Shown here in pieces: positions 43,344 through 52,464 of a stretch of 64,000 nt of DNA. Under the pieces are notes generated by a model that saw only the letters and a program-made list of their open reading frames with translations, was not told the DNA's origin and made no database searches. This stretch comes from Microbacterium sp. B35-30 (GTDB taxonomy: Bacteria > Actinomycetota > Actinomycetes > Actinomycetales > Microbacteriaceae), in assembly GCF_010634855.1 (NCBI RefSeq), contig NZ_MWLQ01000018.1, positions 62,001 to 126,000 of the forward strand, in the 5' to 3' direction. The translations under genes were made by a program, and so were the position numbers. Every line of letters starts with the position of its first letter. The first letter of the stretch is position 1.

Positions 43344-43790
43344 GTGATCGAGATCGCGCGAGCCGAGCTGTCCTCCACCGTTTCCCCGGAGCGATTCGTC
43401 GCGCGCTGGCGGGACCTTGCGACGCATCCGGAGTGGGCCGCCGGAATGGAGTACCTGAGACTCGATGAGCCGTTCGCTGTGGGGGCAAGGGGTGTGCTGA
43501 AGGTACGCGGTGGGCACGAGGCGCCCTTCGTCGTGGCGGAGTACGTCGACGGTCGTCTGTACGCCGATACCACGATCCTCGACGGTGCCGAGCTCACCGT
43601 GCACCACTCCGCCGTGCCATCCGAGTCCGGGTCGGCGCTCGTGCTGCGCGCGTGGCTCACTGGTGCACGTGCGGCTGAGTACGCCGACCAGATGCGCGAC
43701 GACGTCCAGCGCAGCCTGGACGCCGACCTCGCGGCGCTCGCACGGATGCTGGAGTCCGAGAACGAGGCGACTGCCCGCGGTCTCGAGTAG
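43344..43790 (+). CDS. SRPBCC-fold protein (polyketide cyclase/dehydrase-like)
   Basis: This 148-residue protein matches the START/SRPBCC superfamily pattern: an early strand, then WRDLATHPEWAAGM, VGARGVLKVRGG and a long C-terminal helix (ADQMRDDVQRSLDADLAALARMLE). Such proteins bind small hydrophobic ligands; the ligand is unknown. The GTG start is six bases after TAGGGT, so it is probably leaderless. It stands alone. Confidence 0.8.
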   Translation: MIEIARAELSSTVSPERFVARWRDLATHPEWAAGMEYLRLDEPFAVGARGVLKVRGGHEAPFVVAEYVDGRLYADTTILDGAELTVHHSAVPSESGSALVLRAWLTGARAAEYADQMRDDVQRSLDADLAALARMLESENEATARGLE

Positions 43791-43865
43791 GCCGTCGCAC
43801 GCGGCGGGCGCCCCAGATCGCGCCCCACGCTGCCCGTTCGAGAAGCGGGTGGATATCGTTGCGCC

Positions 43866-44225
43866 ATGCCATCGGTAACGGACTGGATCTCGAGTATCGG
43901 CTCGCTGGTGGGTGCGCTGACAGGTGTAGGCGCATTGATCGTTGCGGTGCTGAGCTACCGGAAGTCGAACAAGGCTCTGGCTGCCGACGCGCAGACGAGA
44001 GGCGCCGTCGGCTCGACCTTGGAAGCAATCGAGGCACTCGGGCAGGCGGGGCAGTTCGATGCGATGTTGGACGCGGCGCTCGAGCGCCGTGCCGACGCCG
44101 AGACGCACGACGTGGTCGCCGAGGGGGGCTACATCATCAGGCGTGAGCGACCGGGCGGCAGAGAGGAAAGGGACGCGTACCTGGTAGCACTGGAGAATGC
44201 ACGGCGAGAGCTGGATCTCACCTAG
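43866..44225 (+). CDS. hypothetical protein with N-terminal membrane segment
   Basis: The 119-residue product has one membrane helix (about 11-30) ending in SYRKSNK, then a soluble helical domain. No family is known to me. TATCGT lies six bases before the ATG. The base G of its last codon overlaps the next frame, but I do not think the phosphotransferase gene begins there. Confidence 0.65.
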   Translation: MPSVTDWISSIGSLVGALTGVGALIVAVLSYRKSNKALAADAQTRGAVGSTLEAIEALGQAGQFDAMLDAALERRADAETHDVVAEGGYIIRRERPGGREERDAYLVALENARRELDLT

Positions 44226-44362
44226 TGGCCGAGCCGTGCGCTCGCCAGGGGACTTCACGCCGAAGGGCTTTGCACGGTTACCTACTGTCGAACGTCCTGT
44301 CGCAGTCGCATAGCGACGCTCACAGCGAGAGCATGCTGTCGGGCCCGCCCTACGGTGGGGTG

Positions 44363-45097
44363 ATGGACGAGCAGGTTCTCACCGGGGGCAATTCCAACGC
44401 TGTAGTGCGGGTTGGAGAAACGGTGCGTCGGCCTGCTGGGCCCTGGACTCCGGCCGTTCATTCGCTGCTGCGTGCGCTACGAGCGGCAGGCGTGCACGAA
44501 GTGCCTGAGCCGTTGGGCTTCGACGAAAAGGGCCGCGAGGTCCTCTTCTTCCTTCCCGGCGAGGTCGGGAACTACCCACTTCCCGACTGGCTCTGGGCGC
44601 CGGCGATTCTGGAGGGCGCCGGCAGACTGCTGCGCCGGGTGCATGACGCCAGCGCTCCGCTCATCGACCAAGACCTCGTGTGGAGGCTGCCGTCCCACGA
44701 GCCCATCGAGGTCATCTGTCACAACGACGTCGCCCCCTACAACATGACGTTCATCAGTGGCCGGGTTGCCGGCCTGTTCGACTTCGACATGGCCTCACCC
44801 GGACCCCGGATCTGGGATCTGGCCTACCTCGCATACCGACTGGCACCGCTGGGCGAGGACGCAGGTATAGACACCTCCGACGACGAGCGCCTGGCTCGTA
44901 TGGATCGTCTGATCGATGCGTACGGAATGCCGTTCCCGCGCGCCGAGGTGCTGCGTACGGTCGCGGCGCGCCTCTTGGACCTGGCGACTTACACCGACGG
45001 CCGAATACAGGAGACGAAGAACCCGGACTTCGCCGCCCACGCAGCCATGTATCGGCGTGACGCCGTTCGCGCCGACGTTCTCGCACTCCGGGCCTAG
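44363..45097 (+). CDS. aminoglycoside phosphotransferase (APH)-family kinase
   Basis: This 244-residue APH/choline-kinase-fold protein has the catalytic loop VICHNDVAPYNMTF (Brenner motif, HND near 118) and the metal-binding LFDFDMASPGPRIWDLAY (about 136). It is short and lacks part of the N-lobe but keeps all C-lobe catalytic residues. The ATG at 44363 is six bases after TACGGT. Family members act on aminoglycosides or on small cellular metabolites; no resistance claim is supported here. Confidence 0.88.
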   Translation: MDEQVLTGGNSNAVVRVGETVRRPAGPWTPAVHSLLRALRAAGVHEVPEPLGFDEKGREVLFFLPGEVGNYPLPDWLWAPAILEGAGRLLRRVHDASAPLIDQDLVWRLPSHEPIEVICHNDVAPYNMTFISGRVAGLFDFDMASPGPRIWDLAYLAYRLAPLGEDAGIDTSDDERLARMDRLIDAYGMPFPRAEVLRTVAARLLDLATYTDGRIQETKNPDFAAHAAMYRRDAVRADVLALRA

Positions 45098-45268
45098 CCT
45101 CGCAATCTCGTAGGCCGATCGCGAGTGAGGAGAGCCGGTGGAAGACCTCGAACTGCGGGAGTGGAGGGTTGCCGCCCCATCTGACAGTCTCGCGCCATAA
45201 CGGACGGCCATGAGAAGGGGAAAGCGCTGAACGCTCTCCTTGAGCGCACCAACGACGGGTGGGGCGGG

Positions 45269-45994
45269 TCAGTTGTGCGAACGCCGGAGGAGGATCGCGG
45301 CCGGCATCTGCTTCACGACGGGGCGGAACAATCGCTCGGCCAGGGCTTCGGCCTCGGCGGGTTCGATGATGCGAGGCGAAGTCGTCGAGTGCACGGCGCC
45401 CTTCCAGGTGAGGTCTGCGCTCCCCGCGGCGACGACGTTTGCTGCCCAGTTCGTCCTCGGTCCCCACGGCAGACCGATCAGGACAACGTTCGGATCCAAC
45501 GTCGGCACCACTGCGACCGGGGTCGCATAGTCTGTCCCGCTTTTGCGTCCACGGTGGTGGACGACCGCGAACAGCGGGAACGCGCGTCGCCCGGCCAAGG
45601 CTTTCGCGATCGGTTCGGTCGCCTTCACGAGACTCCGCGGCGGGCCGGAACCGCCCTTCCCCGCACGCCCCGCCCGCAGACCCCGGAGACCCCTGCCTCC
45701 AGCCAGCACATCGCCGAAGTGATACGAGACCGCGATCGCCATGGCGACGGCACCGACGGCTGCTCCGACGGCTTCGGCCGGTGAGCGAACACCGCGACGC
45801 AGGAGCAGCACGCCTGCGATCGCGTTCGCCGCGCTCCAGCCGACATTGACCGGTGGAGATGACATCCCCACACCCGGAGGATCGCCGAACGGGCTGGGGA
45901 ACGGCCGACCCTGAACACCGCTCACGCCGTGCGGAACGGCGTTGACCAGCAACGCGGCACCGACTCCGCTCCGAACGACCGTCAAGATCGACAC
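45269..45994 (-). CDS. membrane-fused deazaflavin (F420)-dependent nitroreductase-family protein
   Basis: This 241-residue protein has an N-terminal membrane part with about three helices (8-28, 50-66, 72-95) and a C-terminal domain (about 115-235) with FAVVHHRGRKSGTDYATPVAVV and NWAANVVAAGSADL, the DUF385/Ddn pattern of F420H2-dependent reductases. A fusion with a membrane domain is unusual, since most members are 130-170 residues. TheF420 dependence is from family only. It is convergent with the kinase gene; the 171 bases between them hold nothing obvious. Confidence 0.8.
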   Translation of the reverse strand: MSILTVVRSGVGAALLVNAVPHGVSGVQGRPFPSPFGDPPGVGMSSPPVNVGWSAANAIAGVLLLRRGVRSPAEAVGAAVGAVAMAIAVSYHFGDVLAGGRGLRGLRAGRAGKGGSGPPRSLVKATEPIAKALAGRRAFPLFAVVHHRGRKSGTDYATPVAVVPTLDPNVVLIGLPWGPRTNWAANVVAAGSADLTWKGAVHSTTSPRIIEPAEAEALAERLFRPVVKQMPAAILLRRSHN

Positions 45995-46140
45995 GCGCCC
46001 ACCCTATGACGAATCCGCAGCCGGATCATCCGCTCGTCGGAGCGCGCGCCCACGTGGATTCTCCGACAGACGCCCGCAGCCGGGTGTTCACGCCGCAGCT
46101 TCATGGATGTGAACAACCGATAGAGCGCACGCGGCGGGTG

Positions 46141-47031
46141 TCACCAGGCGAGGTACGGGTCGACGAGCAGCGGACCGCGGATGTCCCGCAGCGTGTCGAC
46201 GAGGCGGTCGAGCCCCTTCCGGTTCCAGGTCGCCAGCTGCAGGTCGTGGCGGCCGAGTGGTTCGAGCTTGCCGGTGCGGATCCGGACGACCTCCCACTTC
46301 GCCGCGCGCAGCGCGCGGTCCTTGCGACGGTCGGCGTCCTCGCGCTTGCCGACGTGCTCGAGGCCGTGCCGGCCGGTGCTGTCGTACTCGATGGCGACGC
46401 GCAGTTCGGGAAGCAGGATGTCGGGCCACACCTCCACGTGATCGAAGAACGGTCGCGCGACCCGTACCGCGTTGAACCCCGGCGTCACCGAAAGGCGTGC
46501 GAACAGGTCGGCGCGCAGCTGGGCTTCGATCGCCGACGCAGGCTTCGGCGCACACTCCGAGTGGAACGGCTCGCCGACGGGCAGGTCGGGCGTCTTCGCG
46601 CACACGCGCTGCTTCCGCTTCGGCATCCTCTGCCGGAGAACGGCACGGTCGACCGGGTTCGCGATCGCGGCGGGCACCGGGGCGCCGGGTGCCGTGACCA
46701 CCTCCCGCATCGGGAGAGCCCGGGCGGGCCGGGCGAGGTCCGCGCAGTCCGGACACCAGGCGGAGCGGCGGCGCTCGCGGCCGGGGCGGTTGCGCTGTTC
46801 GTCGGGGGTGGCCGCGAACTTGTGGCCCGCTTCGCATTGCCACAGCAGCAGCACGTCGGCGGCTGGGGGGACCTGGCTCAGGACGATGCCGGCGTTGAGC
46901 TCGGGGTGATACTGGCGGATGAGCGCGGAAAACGGCGCCCACGCGTCCCGGTAGCTCCCGACCGGGTACGGAACCGCCGCGCCCTTGGAGAACTGGCGGC
47001 GGGCCCACCACAATTCGACACGCTCCGCCAT
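46141..47031 (-). CDS. zinc-ribbon protein with Vsr/PD-(D/E)XK-like nuclease domain
   Basis: This 296-residue protein begins WWARRQFSKGAAVPYPVGSY, then a zinc-ribbon with WQCEAGHKFAATPDEQ and WCPDCADLARP (Cys-x-Gly-His and Cys-x2-Cys pairs). The C-terminal part has VAIEYDSTGRHG, then KREDADRRKDRALRAAKWEVVRIR, resembling Vsr-type endonucleases with a catalytic Glu/Asp and a conserved DxxRD-like turn. I chose ATG 47031. It follows dinB at a 28-base distance and is probably co-transcribed, suggesting a DNA-repair or defence role. Activity is inferred. Confidence 0.75.
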   Translation of the reverse strand: MAERVELWWARRQFSKGAAVPYPVGSYRDAWAPFSALIRQYHPELNAGIVLSQVPPAADVLLLWQCEAGHKFAATPDEQRNRPGRERRRSAWCPDCADLARPARALPMREVVTAPGAPVPAAIANPVDRAVLRQRMPKRKQRVCAKTPDLPVGEPFHSECAPKPASAIEAQLRADLFARLSVTPGFNAVRVARPFFDHVEVWPDILLPELRVAIEYDSTGRHGLEHVGKREDADRRKDRALRAAKWEVVRIRTGKLEPLGRHDLQLATWNRKGLDRLVDTLRDIRGPLLVDPYLAW

Positions 47032-47059
47032 GCCAGCAGGGTATTCGCGGCCGGCGACA

Positions 47060-48256
47060 TCACTCGTGCTCCGGCAGCAGCGGCGTCGACCAGCCTGGAT
47101 CGCGACCGAGCTGCGCGGCTCGTGAGACCGACGTCGCACCGAAGCGATCGCGCACGGCATCAAGCACGGTGTCGAGGCGCTCGCCGTCCTCCCAGTCGAT
47201 GGGCAGCTCGGGCGGGATGCTGTCGGCGCGCCCCAGCTGCGACAGCGAGATGCCGATCAAAGTGATGCCGCGTTCGGCGATCTCCGGCTGCGCGGACGCG
47301 AGCAGCGAGCGTGCGACGCCGAGCAGCACCGAGGTGCGGTCCGTCGGGAAGCGCACCGTGCGCGAGCGAGTGGCCTTCGCGTAGTCGCCGTACCGGAGGC
47401 GCAGCACGACCGTGCGGCAGACCCGGTCGCGCTCGCGCAGGCGGCGCGCAAGCCGGTCGACGATCTGCGTGAGGAAGAGGTCGAGCTCTTCGGCCGAGCG
47501 AGGGTGGTTGCCCAGGGCGCGTTGAGAGCCGATCGACCCCCGGCGGCGCGTCGTGTCGACCGGGCGCGGGTCCCGCAGGCGGGCCAGCGCATGCAGGTGC
47601 GCGCCGGCCGCCCTCCCGAGCAGCCTCTCGGCGGTCGCCGCTTCGAGCTCGGCCAACTCGCCGACGGTATGGATGCCGAGCCGGTGCAGCTTCTCGGCGG
47701 TCACCGCGCCGACTCCCCACAGCCGTTCGACGGGCAGCGGAAGCAGGAACGCCTGCTCCCGCTCCGGCTCGACCACCAACAGCCCGTCGGGCTTGCTCAC
47801 CGCGCTGGCGACCTTGGCGAGGAACTTGGTGCGGGCCACCCCGACCGAGATCGCGAGTCCGACCTCGGCGCGCACCCGCGCACGCAGTCCCACCGCGATC
47901 TGCTCGGGCGAGCCCGCGATGCGCCGGAGCCCGCCGACCTCGAGAAACGCCTCGTCGATGGAGAGACCTTCGACGAGCGGGGTCGTGTCCCGGAAGATCG
48001 CGAACACGTCGCGACTGGCCGCAGAGTAGGCGTCCATTCGCGGCGGGACGATCACGGCATCCGGGCAGAGCTCGCGTGCCTGCCGGCCGCCCATCGCGGT
48101 GCGCACGCCGCGGGCCTTCGCCTCGTAGCTCGCCGCCAGCACCACGCCGCCGCCCACGATGACCGGCCGGCCGCGCAGCGCGGGCGCGTCACGCTGCTCG
48201 ACCGAGGCGTAGAAGGCGTCCAGATCGGCGTGCAGCACGGTCGCCTCGCCCCGCAT
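47060..48256 (-). CDS. dinB: DNA polymerase IV (Y family)
   Basis: This 398-residue Y-family polymerase does error-prone translesion synthesis. The palm acidic residues are Asp11 (HADLDAFYASVE) and Asp101-Glu102 (SIDEAFLEV). The YEAKARGVRTAM finger segment and the helix-hairpin-helix thumb (VERLWGVGAVTAEKLHRLGI) are present, with a little-finger domain in the last 150 residues. No beta-clamp motif is obvious at the very end. The start ATG is at 48256. No SOS-box-like site was noticed. The Vsr-like nuclease gene follows 28 bases later. Confidence 0.95.
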   Translation of the reverse strand: MRGEATVLHADLDAFYASVEQRDAPALRGRPVIVGGGVVLAASYEAKARGVRTAMGGRQARELCPDAVIVPPRMDAYSAASRDVFAIFRDTTPLVEGLSIDEAFLEVGGLRRIAGSPEQIAVGLRARVRAEVGLAISVGVARTKFLAKVASAVSKPDGLLVVEPEREQAFLLPLPVERLWGVGAVTAEKLHRLGIHTVGELAELEAATAERLLGRAAGAHLHALARLRDPRPVDTTRRRGSIGSQRALGNHPRSAEELDLFLTQIVDRLARRLRERDRVCRTVVLRLRYGDYAKATRSRTVRFPTDRTSVLLGVARSLLASAQPEIAERGITLIGISLSQLGRADSIPPELPIDWEDGERLDTVLDAVRDRFGATSVSRAAQLGRDPGWSTPLLPEHE

Positions 48257-48407
48257 CCCGCCCTCCCCGCCGATCGTCCGTCGTGCGGATCATCGCACCA
48301 ACCGGCGACACCACAACTCGTGGGGCAGGTCAAGCCCCAAGACGGTCGCGGGCGCAGCGGATATCCCTGTTCCAGAGACAAACCGCCACTGCTTGAGGTG
48401 AGCAGCC

Positions 48408-48551
48408 ATGATCACATTCGAATCCGCTCTCCGCTCCATCGGAGCCACCCTGAGGAAGCTCTTCGACCGCCGGCGCCCGCGGCGAACCACCTGGAAGGCG
48501 ACGCTGGCCGACGTCCGCCGCGCTGAAGATCATCACTTCCCGATCACCTGA
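48408..48551 (+). CDS. possible small basic protein (47 aa)
   Basis: A 47-codon frame reads MITFESALRSIGATLRKLFD and continues with an RRRPRR tract. GAGGTGAG sits eight bases before the ATG. The protein would be a basic amphipathic peptide. I know no family, and a frame this short could be chance, but composition and the ribosome site favour a real gene. Confidence 0.45.
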   Translation: MITFESALRSIGATLRKLFDRRRPRRTTWKATLADVRRAEDHHFPIT

Positions 48552-48642
48552 ATACCCCCGCGGGGCGCCGCCCGGACGCCGCGCGGTGCGTCAGTCGTCG
48601 GTCGGGTCGGTGATCACGCCGGGGCGGATGCCTCACCCGCCG

Positions 48643-49935
48643 TCAGTGGACCGGGCAGCGTGACGGCGTTCCGCTCGCCCGCACGCGCGCTCCCGACTTC
48701 GGCATCGTGGGAAGCCGGCGGCGGTTCACGGTGAGGCCGGAGTCCAGAACGGTCAGCCCCGGGTCGCTCAGCACGGCGATCGCCGTCGCGAGGCCGGAGA
48801 TCGCGATCTTCTCGCCCGGGCAGCGGTGGCCGGTCGCCACGTCGCCGCCGCCGTGCGGGATGAAGGCTGTCAGCGCCTCATAGTCTTCGACGCCGCGAAA
48901 GCGCTCGGGGTCGAAAGTGGCCGCGTTCTCCCATGAACGCGCGTCTGTGTCGGTGCCGAGGATGTCGAGCATCACGCGCCCGCCGGCGGAGAGGTGCTGC
49001 CCGTCGAGTTCGACATCCTGGGTCGCCCATCCGGGGAGCATCGGCACGAAGGGTGCGGTGCGCCGGATCTCCTGGGCGAACGTGATCGCGAGCGGACCTC
49101 CCACCAGGGTCTTCCGCTCCGACGTCTCGGCGGAGATGCGCTCCCGCCATTCGGGCCGGTCGTGCAGCTCCTTCGCGGCGAAGGCGACGAAGCGTGCGAC
49201 GGCGATCGTCGGGCGGATCGTGTTCTGAAGCTCGACTCCGGCGACCTGCGCGGGCAGCAGTTCGCCGGCGGGATCGCGGTGCCAGGCCCAGGAATGAAGG
49301 GCCGTGCCCTCCCGGGCGGCGAGATCACCGGCGCGCACCGCGTCGATGAGGCGCCGCGCATGCCGGTCCGACCAGATTCGATTGCCGACCGCCGCGAGGT
49401 AGGCGGGTGAGTAGGGCGCACCGAAGCCGTCGACGATCTGCGCCAGGCGCGCCGACCAGCGGGTCTTCGCCGCGGGCGTGCCCGGCAGTCCGGCCCACGT
49501 CATGATCGCCCGACCCAGCGCGCCGACGGCCGCGTCGTAGGCCGTGCGGTCGCCGTCGTCCAGCCATGCGTCGAGTTCGTGACGCCACTCCCGCTCGAGC
49601 AGCGGCTGCAGGCGTTCGACCTCGGCATCCTCGTAGGCGACGTCCACGAACGTCGCCTTCCGGTGGCGGTGCTCGTCGCCGTCGAGACTGTGCACCGCAC
49701 CGTGTCCGAACAGCGTCTCCTGCACGATCGCGGGCATCGCACCGTGGCGGGCGATCCGCGTCTCGTCGTAGAACAGCTCCACCGCCGCCGTGCCTCGCAC
49801 GAGGAGGGCGTCCCGGCCCAGCAATCGCAGGGGGGCGGATCTCGCGCCGTCGCGGACGCGCCGCCAGACGCGCTCGCCGAAGTCGTAGCCGTGGACGAGG
49901 ACGGAGAGCGACTCGTCGGCGAGCGGACGCCTCAT
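48643..49935 (-). CDS. cytochrome P450, CYP152 fatty-acid peroxygenase type
   Basis: This 430-residue P450 is of the CYP152 group, which uses H2O2 to hydroxylate or decarboxylate fatty acids. The heme thiolate is Cys372 in HGGGDVATGHRCPGE, and the substrate-carboxylate-binding Arg241-Pro242 is in NTIRPTIAVARF. At the key position, His82 (FGHGAVHSLDG) corresponds to His85 of OleT rather than Gln85 of P450-BSbeta. The usual acid-alcohol pair of the I-helix is absent, as in the family. The upstream 103-residue gene ends 13 bases before its start. Confidence 0.9.
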   Translation of the reverse strand: MRRPLADESLSVLVHGYDFGERVWRRVRDGARSAPLRLLGRDALLVRGTAAVELFYDETRIARHGAMPAIVQETLFGHGAVHSLDGDEHRHRKATFVDVAYEDAEVERLQPLLEREWRHELDAWLDDGDRTAYDAAVGALGRAIMTWAGLPGTPAAKTRWSARLAQIVDGFGAPYSPAYLAAVGNRIWSDRHARRLIDAVRAGDLAAREGTALHSWAWHRDPAGELLPAQVAGVELQNTIRPTIAVARFVAFAAKELHDRPEWRERISAETSERKTLVGGPLAITFAQEIRRTAPFVPMLPGWATQDVELDGQHLSAGGRVMLDILGTDTDARSWENAATFDPERFRGVEDYEALTAFIPHGGGDVATGHRCPGEKIAISGLATAIAVLSDPGLTVLDSGLTVNRRRLPTMPKSGARVRASGTPSRCPVH

Positions 49936-49948
49936 CGCGGCGGCCGCA

Positions 49949-50260
49949 TCAGCGGCGCTCGGGCTTCATCGGCGGACGATGCGGGATCGGTATCGGCCGG
50001 GTGGTGCCCGAGCTGCGGCGACCGTGGCGGATCAGGTCGCGCAGCACCGCGTCGGCGGTGCCGTAGCGGGTGGGCAGACCGACCGGGTGCAGCCAGAGCA
50101 CGTCGACGCCTTCCAGTGGGGCCTGGCTGACGCAGGCGACGAGGCTTCTGGCGTCGGTCGTGGGGAGATGCGCGTCGCGGATGATCCACGTCGACTGATC
50201 CACGCGCTGCAGGTCGTACCGTCGTCCTGTCGGACGAGCCTGGGGTTCGAGCATCACCAT
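49949..50260 (-). CDS. hypothetical protein (103 aa) upstream of the P450 gene
   Basis: This small soluble protein begins LEPQARPTGRRYDLQRVDQS and contains VDVLWLHPVGLPTRYG, then a Pro/Arg-rich tail. I recall similar proteins in Microbacteriaceae but know no function. ATG codons at 50260 and 50254 are both possible starts; GAGAGGTGAG lies upstream. Its stop is 13 bases before the P450 start, so co-expression is likely. Confidence 0.7.
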   Translation of the reverse strand: MVMLEPQARPTGRRYDLQRVDQSTWIIRDAHLPTTDARSLVACVSQAPLEGVDVLWLHPVGLPTRYGTADAVLRDLIRHGRRSSGTTRPIPIPHRPPMKPERR

Positions 50261-50470
50261 CGTTCGCTCACCTCTCTAGTCCGGTGGCCGACCACGGCGA
50301 TGCGGATATCGCTGTTCTCATTTCGGTGCCTCCACGCTGATGCAGCGAGTCGATTCTCACCGAGGACGAGCCAGGCGCTATCGGGGTTGACAAACGACGC
50401 CCAGGGCCTACGGAACCGGACCGGAGTCTCCCGCGGGCGACGATCGCCCCGCTGTCCGCACCGCGGTGGG

Positions 50471-50644
50471 CTACTCCCGGCGGTCGCTGTCGATCCGCTG
50501 CGCCGCGATGGGAAGGGCCACCGCCAGTGAGATGCACAGCACTCCGGCGACGAACACCAGGGCGGGCAGGAAGGGGGCCGCGAAGGCCGAGCCCACCAGG
50601 TACATGCCGCCCAGGAGCAGGATGAGGTAAAGAACGAAGAGCAT
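50471..50644 (-). CDS. small two-helix membrane protein (57 aa)
   Basis: A 57-residue protein of two membrane helices (about 2-24 and 26-47) and a charged end IDSDRRE starts at ATG 50644 with GAGAGG about nine bases upstream. No family is recognised. High hydrophobicity and a proper ribosome site support a real gene despite its size. Confidence 0.65.
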   Translation of the reverse strand: MLFVLYLILLLGGMYLVGSAFAAPFLPALVFVAGVLCISLAVALPIAAQRIDSDRRE

Positions 50645-50859
50645 CGCGCACCCTCTCTCGTGCCGCCTCCGTCGCGTCCGCGCGGGGCTGTTAACTGCCT
50701 ATCGCACCATCGCCGGACGCGCCAGGGGCAGCGATCGATCCGCCGGCGCAGCGCGCGCGTCACATTGCACCGCAGATTCGCGCGGGTCGAGGCATCCTGC
50801 CGCTCACGACTCGGTAACGGGATGCAGATCGCACCGGCCACGGCGTTAGCCTGGTGGCG

Positions 50860-52452
50860 ATGAACGCCTACGTCTCGGCGTTCGAGCTGTTCTCCATCGG
50901 CGTAGGACCCTCGAGCTCCCACACGGTCGGACCCATGCGGGCCGCCCACGACTTCGTCGTCCGCCTGCGCGAGACCGGCGTGCTGCCCCACGTCGGACGG
51001 GTGACCTGCACCCTTTACGGCTCGCTCGGCGCCACCGGCATCGGCCACGGCACGCCGGATGCGGTCGTCGCCGGACTGCGAGGGCTCGAGCCCGAGACGG
51101 TGGACCCGGATGCCGTGCGCTCGGCGTGGAGCGCCTGGCCCGACGGGCAGTCGCTCGAGCTCGCCGGCGTCCAGGCCGTGCGCTTCGAACGCGGCGACGT
51201 CGTCTTCGCACCGCGCACGCGGCTCCCCGGCCACCCGAACGCCATGACGCTCGAAGCGTGGGCCTCGCCCGCCGATGGGCCGGATCGCGCGGTGACGGCG
51301 GCAGGCGTGCGCGTGACCGGATCGTCGTCGGTGACGGCTGTCGCCCCTGCTACGGATGCCGGACTCCTCGCCCGCGAGACCTACTACTCCGTCGGCGGCG
51401 GATTCATCCGCCGTGAGGGCGACCCGTCGACGGGCGCCGGCGCGGGCGCGGGCGCGTTTCCCCTCGATTTCTCGAGCGCCGAGGAGCTGCTGGCGCTGTG
51501 CGATGAGCGCGGCATCACCATCGCCGAGGCGGCACGCCTCAACGAGGAGGCCCGACGACCCGACGAGCAGATCGCCGCAGGCCTGGACGCCATCTGGGAT
51601 GCGATGGCGGCGTGCGTCGAGGCGGGCCTCGACTCGGGTGGCGTGCTTCCCGGGATGCTCGGCGTCAAGCGCCGTGCGGCCTCGATCCGCGCGCAGCTCG
51701 AGGCTGCGGAGGCCGACGGCCGTCGTGAGCTGCCGGGGGAGTGGCTGGGTGCTTTCGCGCTCGCCGTCAACGAAGAGAACGCCGCGGGCGGCCGGGTCGT
51801 CACCGCACCCACCAACGGCGCTGCCGGCATCGTGCCCGCGGTGGCCATGTACTGGTGGCGTTTCCTCGCCGACTCCGGGCTCGGTGCGGGCAACGCGGTC
51901 ACCCCGTACGGCGAGCTCGTGGGCAGTGCGCTGCTCGGGTACCCCGGCCGCGGCTCGGATGCTGCCGAGCCGGCCCAGTGGAACGACGAGCAGAGGGCTG
52001 AGGCGAACCGTCGCCGCGGCATCCGTCGCTTCCTCCTCACGGCGACCGCGCTGGGTTCGCTGTTCAAGGCCAACGCGTCGATCTCGGGAGCCGAGGGCGG
52101 ATGCCAGGCCGAGGTCGGCTCGGCCTGCGCGATGGCGGCCGGGGGACTGACCGCGGTCATGGGCGGAACGAACCGGCAGATCGAGAACGCGGCCGAGATC
52201 GCGATGGAGCACCACCTCGGGCTGACATGCGACCCGGTCGGCGGCCTCGTGCAGATCCCGTGCATCGAGCGAAACGCGATCGCGGCATCGACAGCGGTGA
52301 CGGCCGCCCGGCTGGCGCTGCGCGGCGACGGGTCGCACTACGTCTCGCTGGACGCGGTGGTCGAGACCATGCGGCAGACCGGCATCGACATGTCGCACAA
52401 GTACAAGGAGACGAGCGAGGGCGGTCTCGCGGTCAACGTCATCGAGTGCTGA
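50860..52452 (+). CDS. sdaA: L-serine ammonia-lyase, single-chain [4Fe-4S] type
   Basis: This 530-residue enzyme deaminates L-serine to pyruvate and ammonia. The N-terminal beta domain (about 4-160) starts FELFSIGVGPSSSHTVGPM; the alpha domain (about 185-525) contains the cluster cysteines in GGCQAEVGSACA, LTCDPVGG and IPCIER. A Gly/Ala-rich linker (GAGAGAGAF) lies near 197. I chose ATG 50860, which is seven bases after TAGCCT. The single-chain form is usual in actinobacteria. REP-like repeats follow the stop. Confidence 0.95.
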   Translation: MNAYVSAFELFSIGVGPSSSHTVGPMRAAHDFVVRLRETGVLPHVGRVTCTLYGSLGATGIGHGTPDAVVAGLRGLEPETVDPDAVRSAWSAWPDGQSLELAGVQAVRFERGDVVFAPRTRLPGHPNAMTLEAWASPADGPDRAVTAAGVRVTGSSSVTAVAPATDAGLLARETYYSVGGGFIRREGDPSTGAGAGAGAFPLDFSSAEELLALCDERGITIAEAARLNEEARRPDEQIAAGLDAIWDAMAACVEAGLDSGGVLPGMLGVKRRAASIRAQLEAAEADGRRELPGEWLGAFALAVNEENAAGGRVVTAPTNGAAGIVPAVAMYWWRFLADSGLGAGNAVTPYGELVGSALLGYPGRGSDAAEPAQWNDEQRAEANRRRGIRRFLLTATALGSLFKANASISGAEGGCQAEVGSACAMAAGGLTAVMGGTNRQIENAAEIAMEHHLGLTCDPVGGLVQIPCIERNAIAASTAVTAARLALRGDGSHYVSLDAVVETMRQTGIDMSHKYKETSEGGLAVNVIEC

Positions 52453-52464
52453 CAACCGTTTGGG

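Noticed and set aside
44225-44362. N-terminal extension of the APH-family kinase to 44225
   Set aside because: The extra 46 residues are not kinase-like and the ATG at 44363 has a TACGGT box at leaderless spacing.
44363-45097. Antibiotic resistance determinant
   Set aside because: The fold is APH-like, but many such proteins act on metabolites; nothing in the sequence or context shows aminoglycoside specificity.
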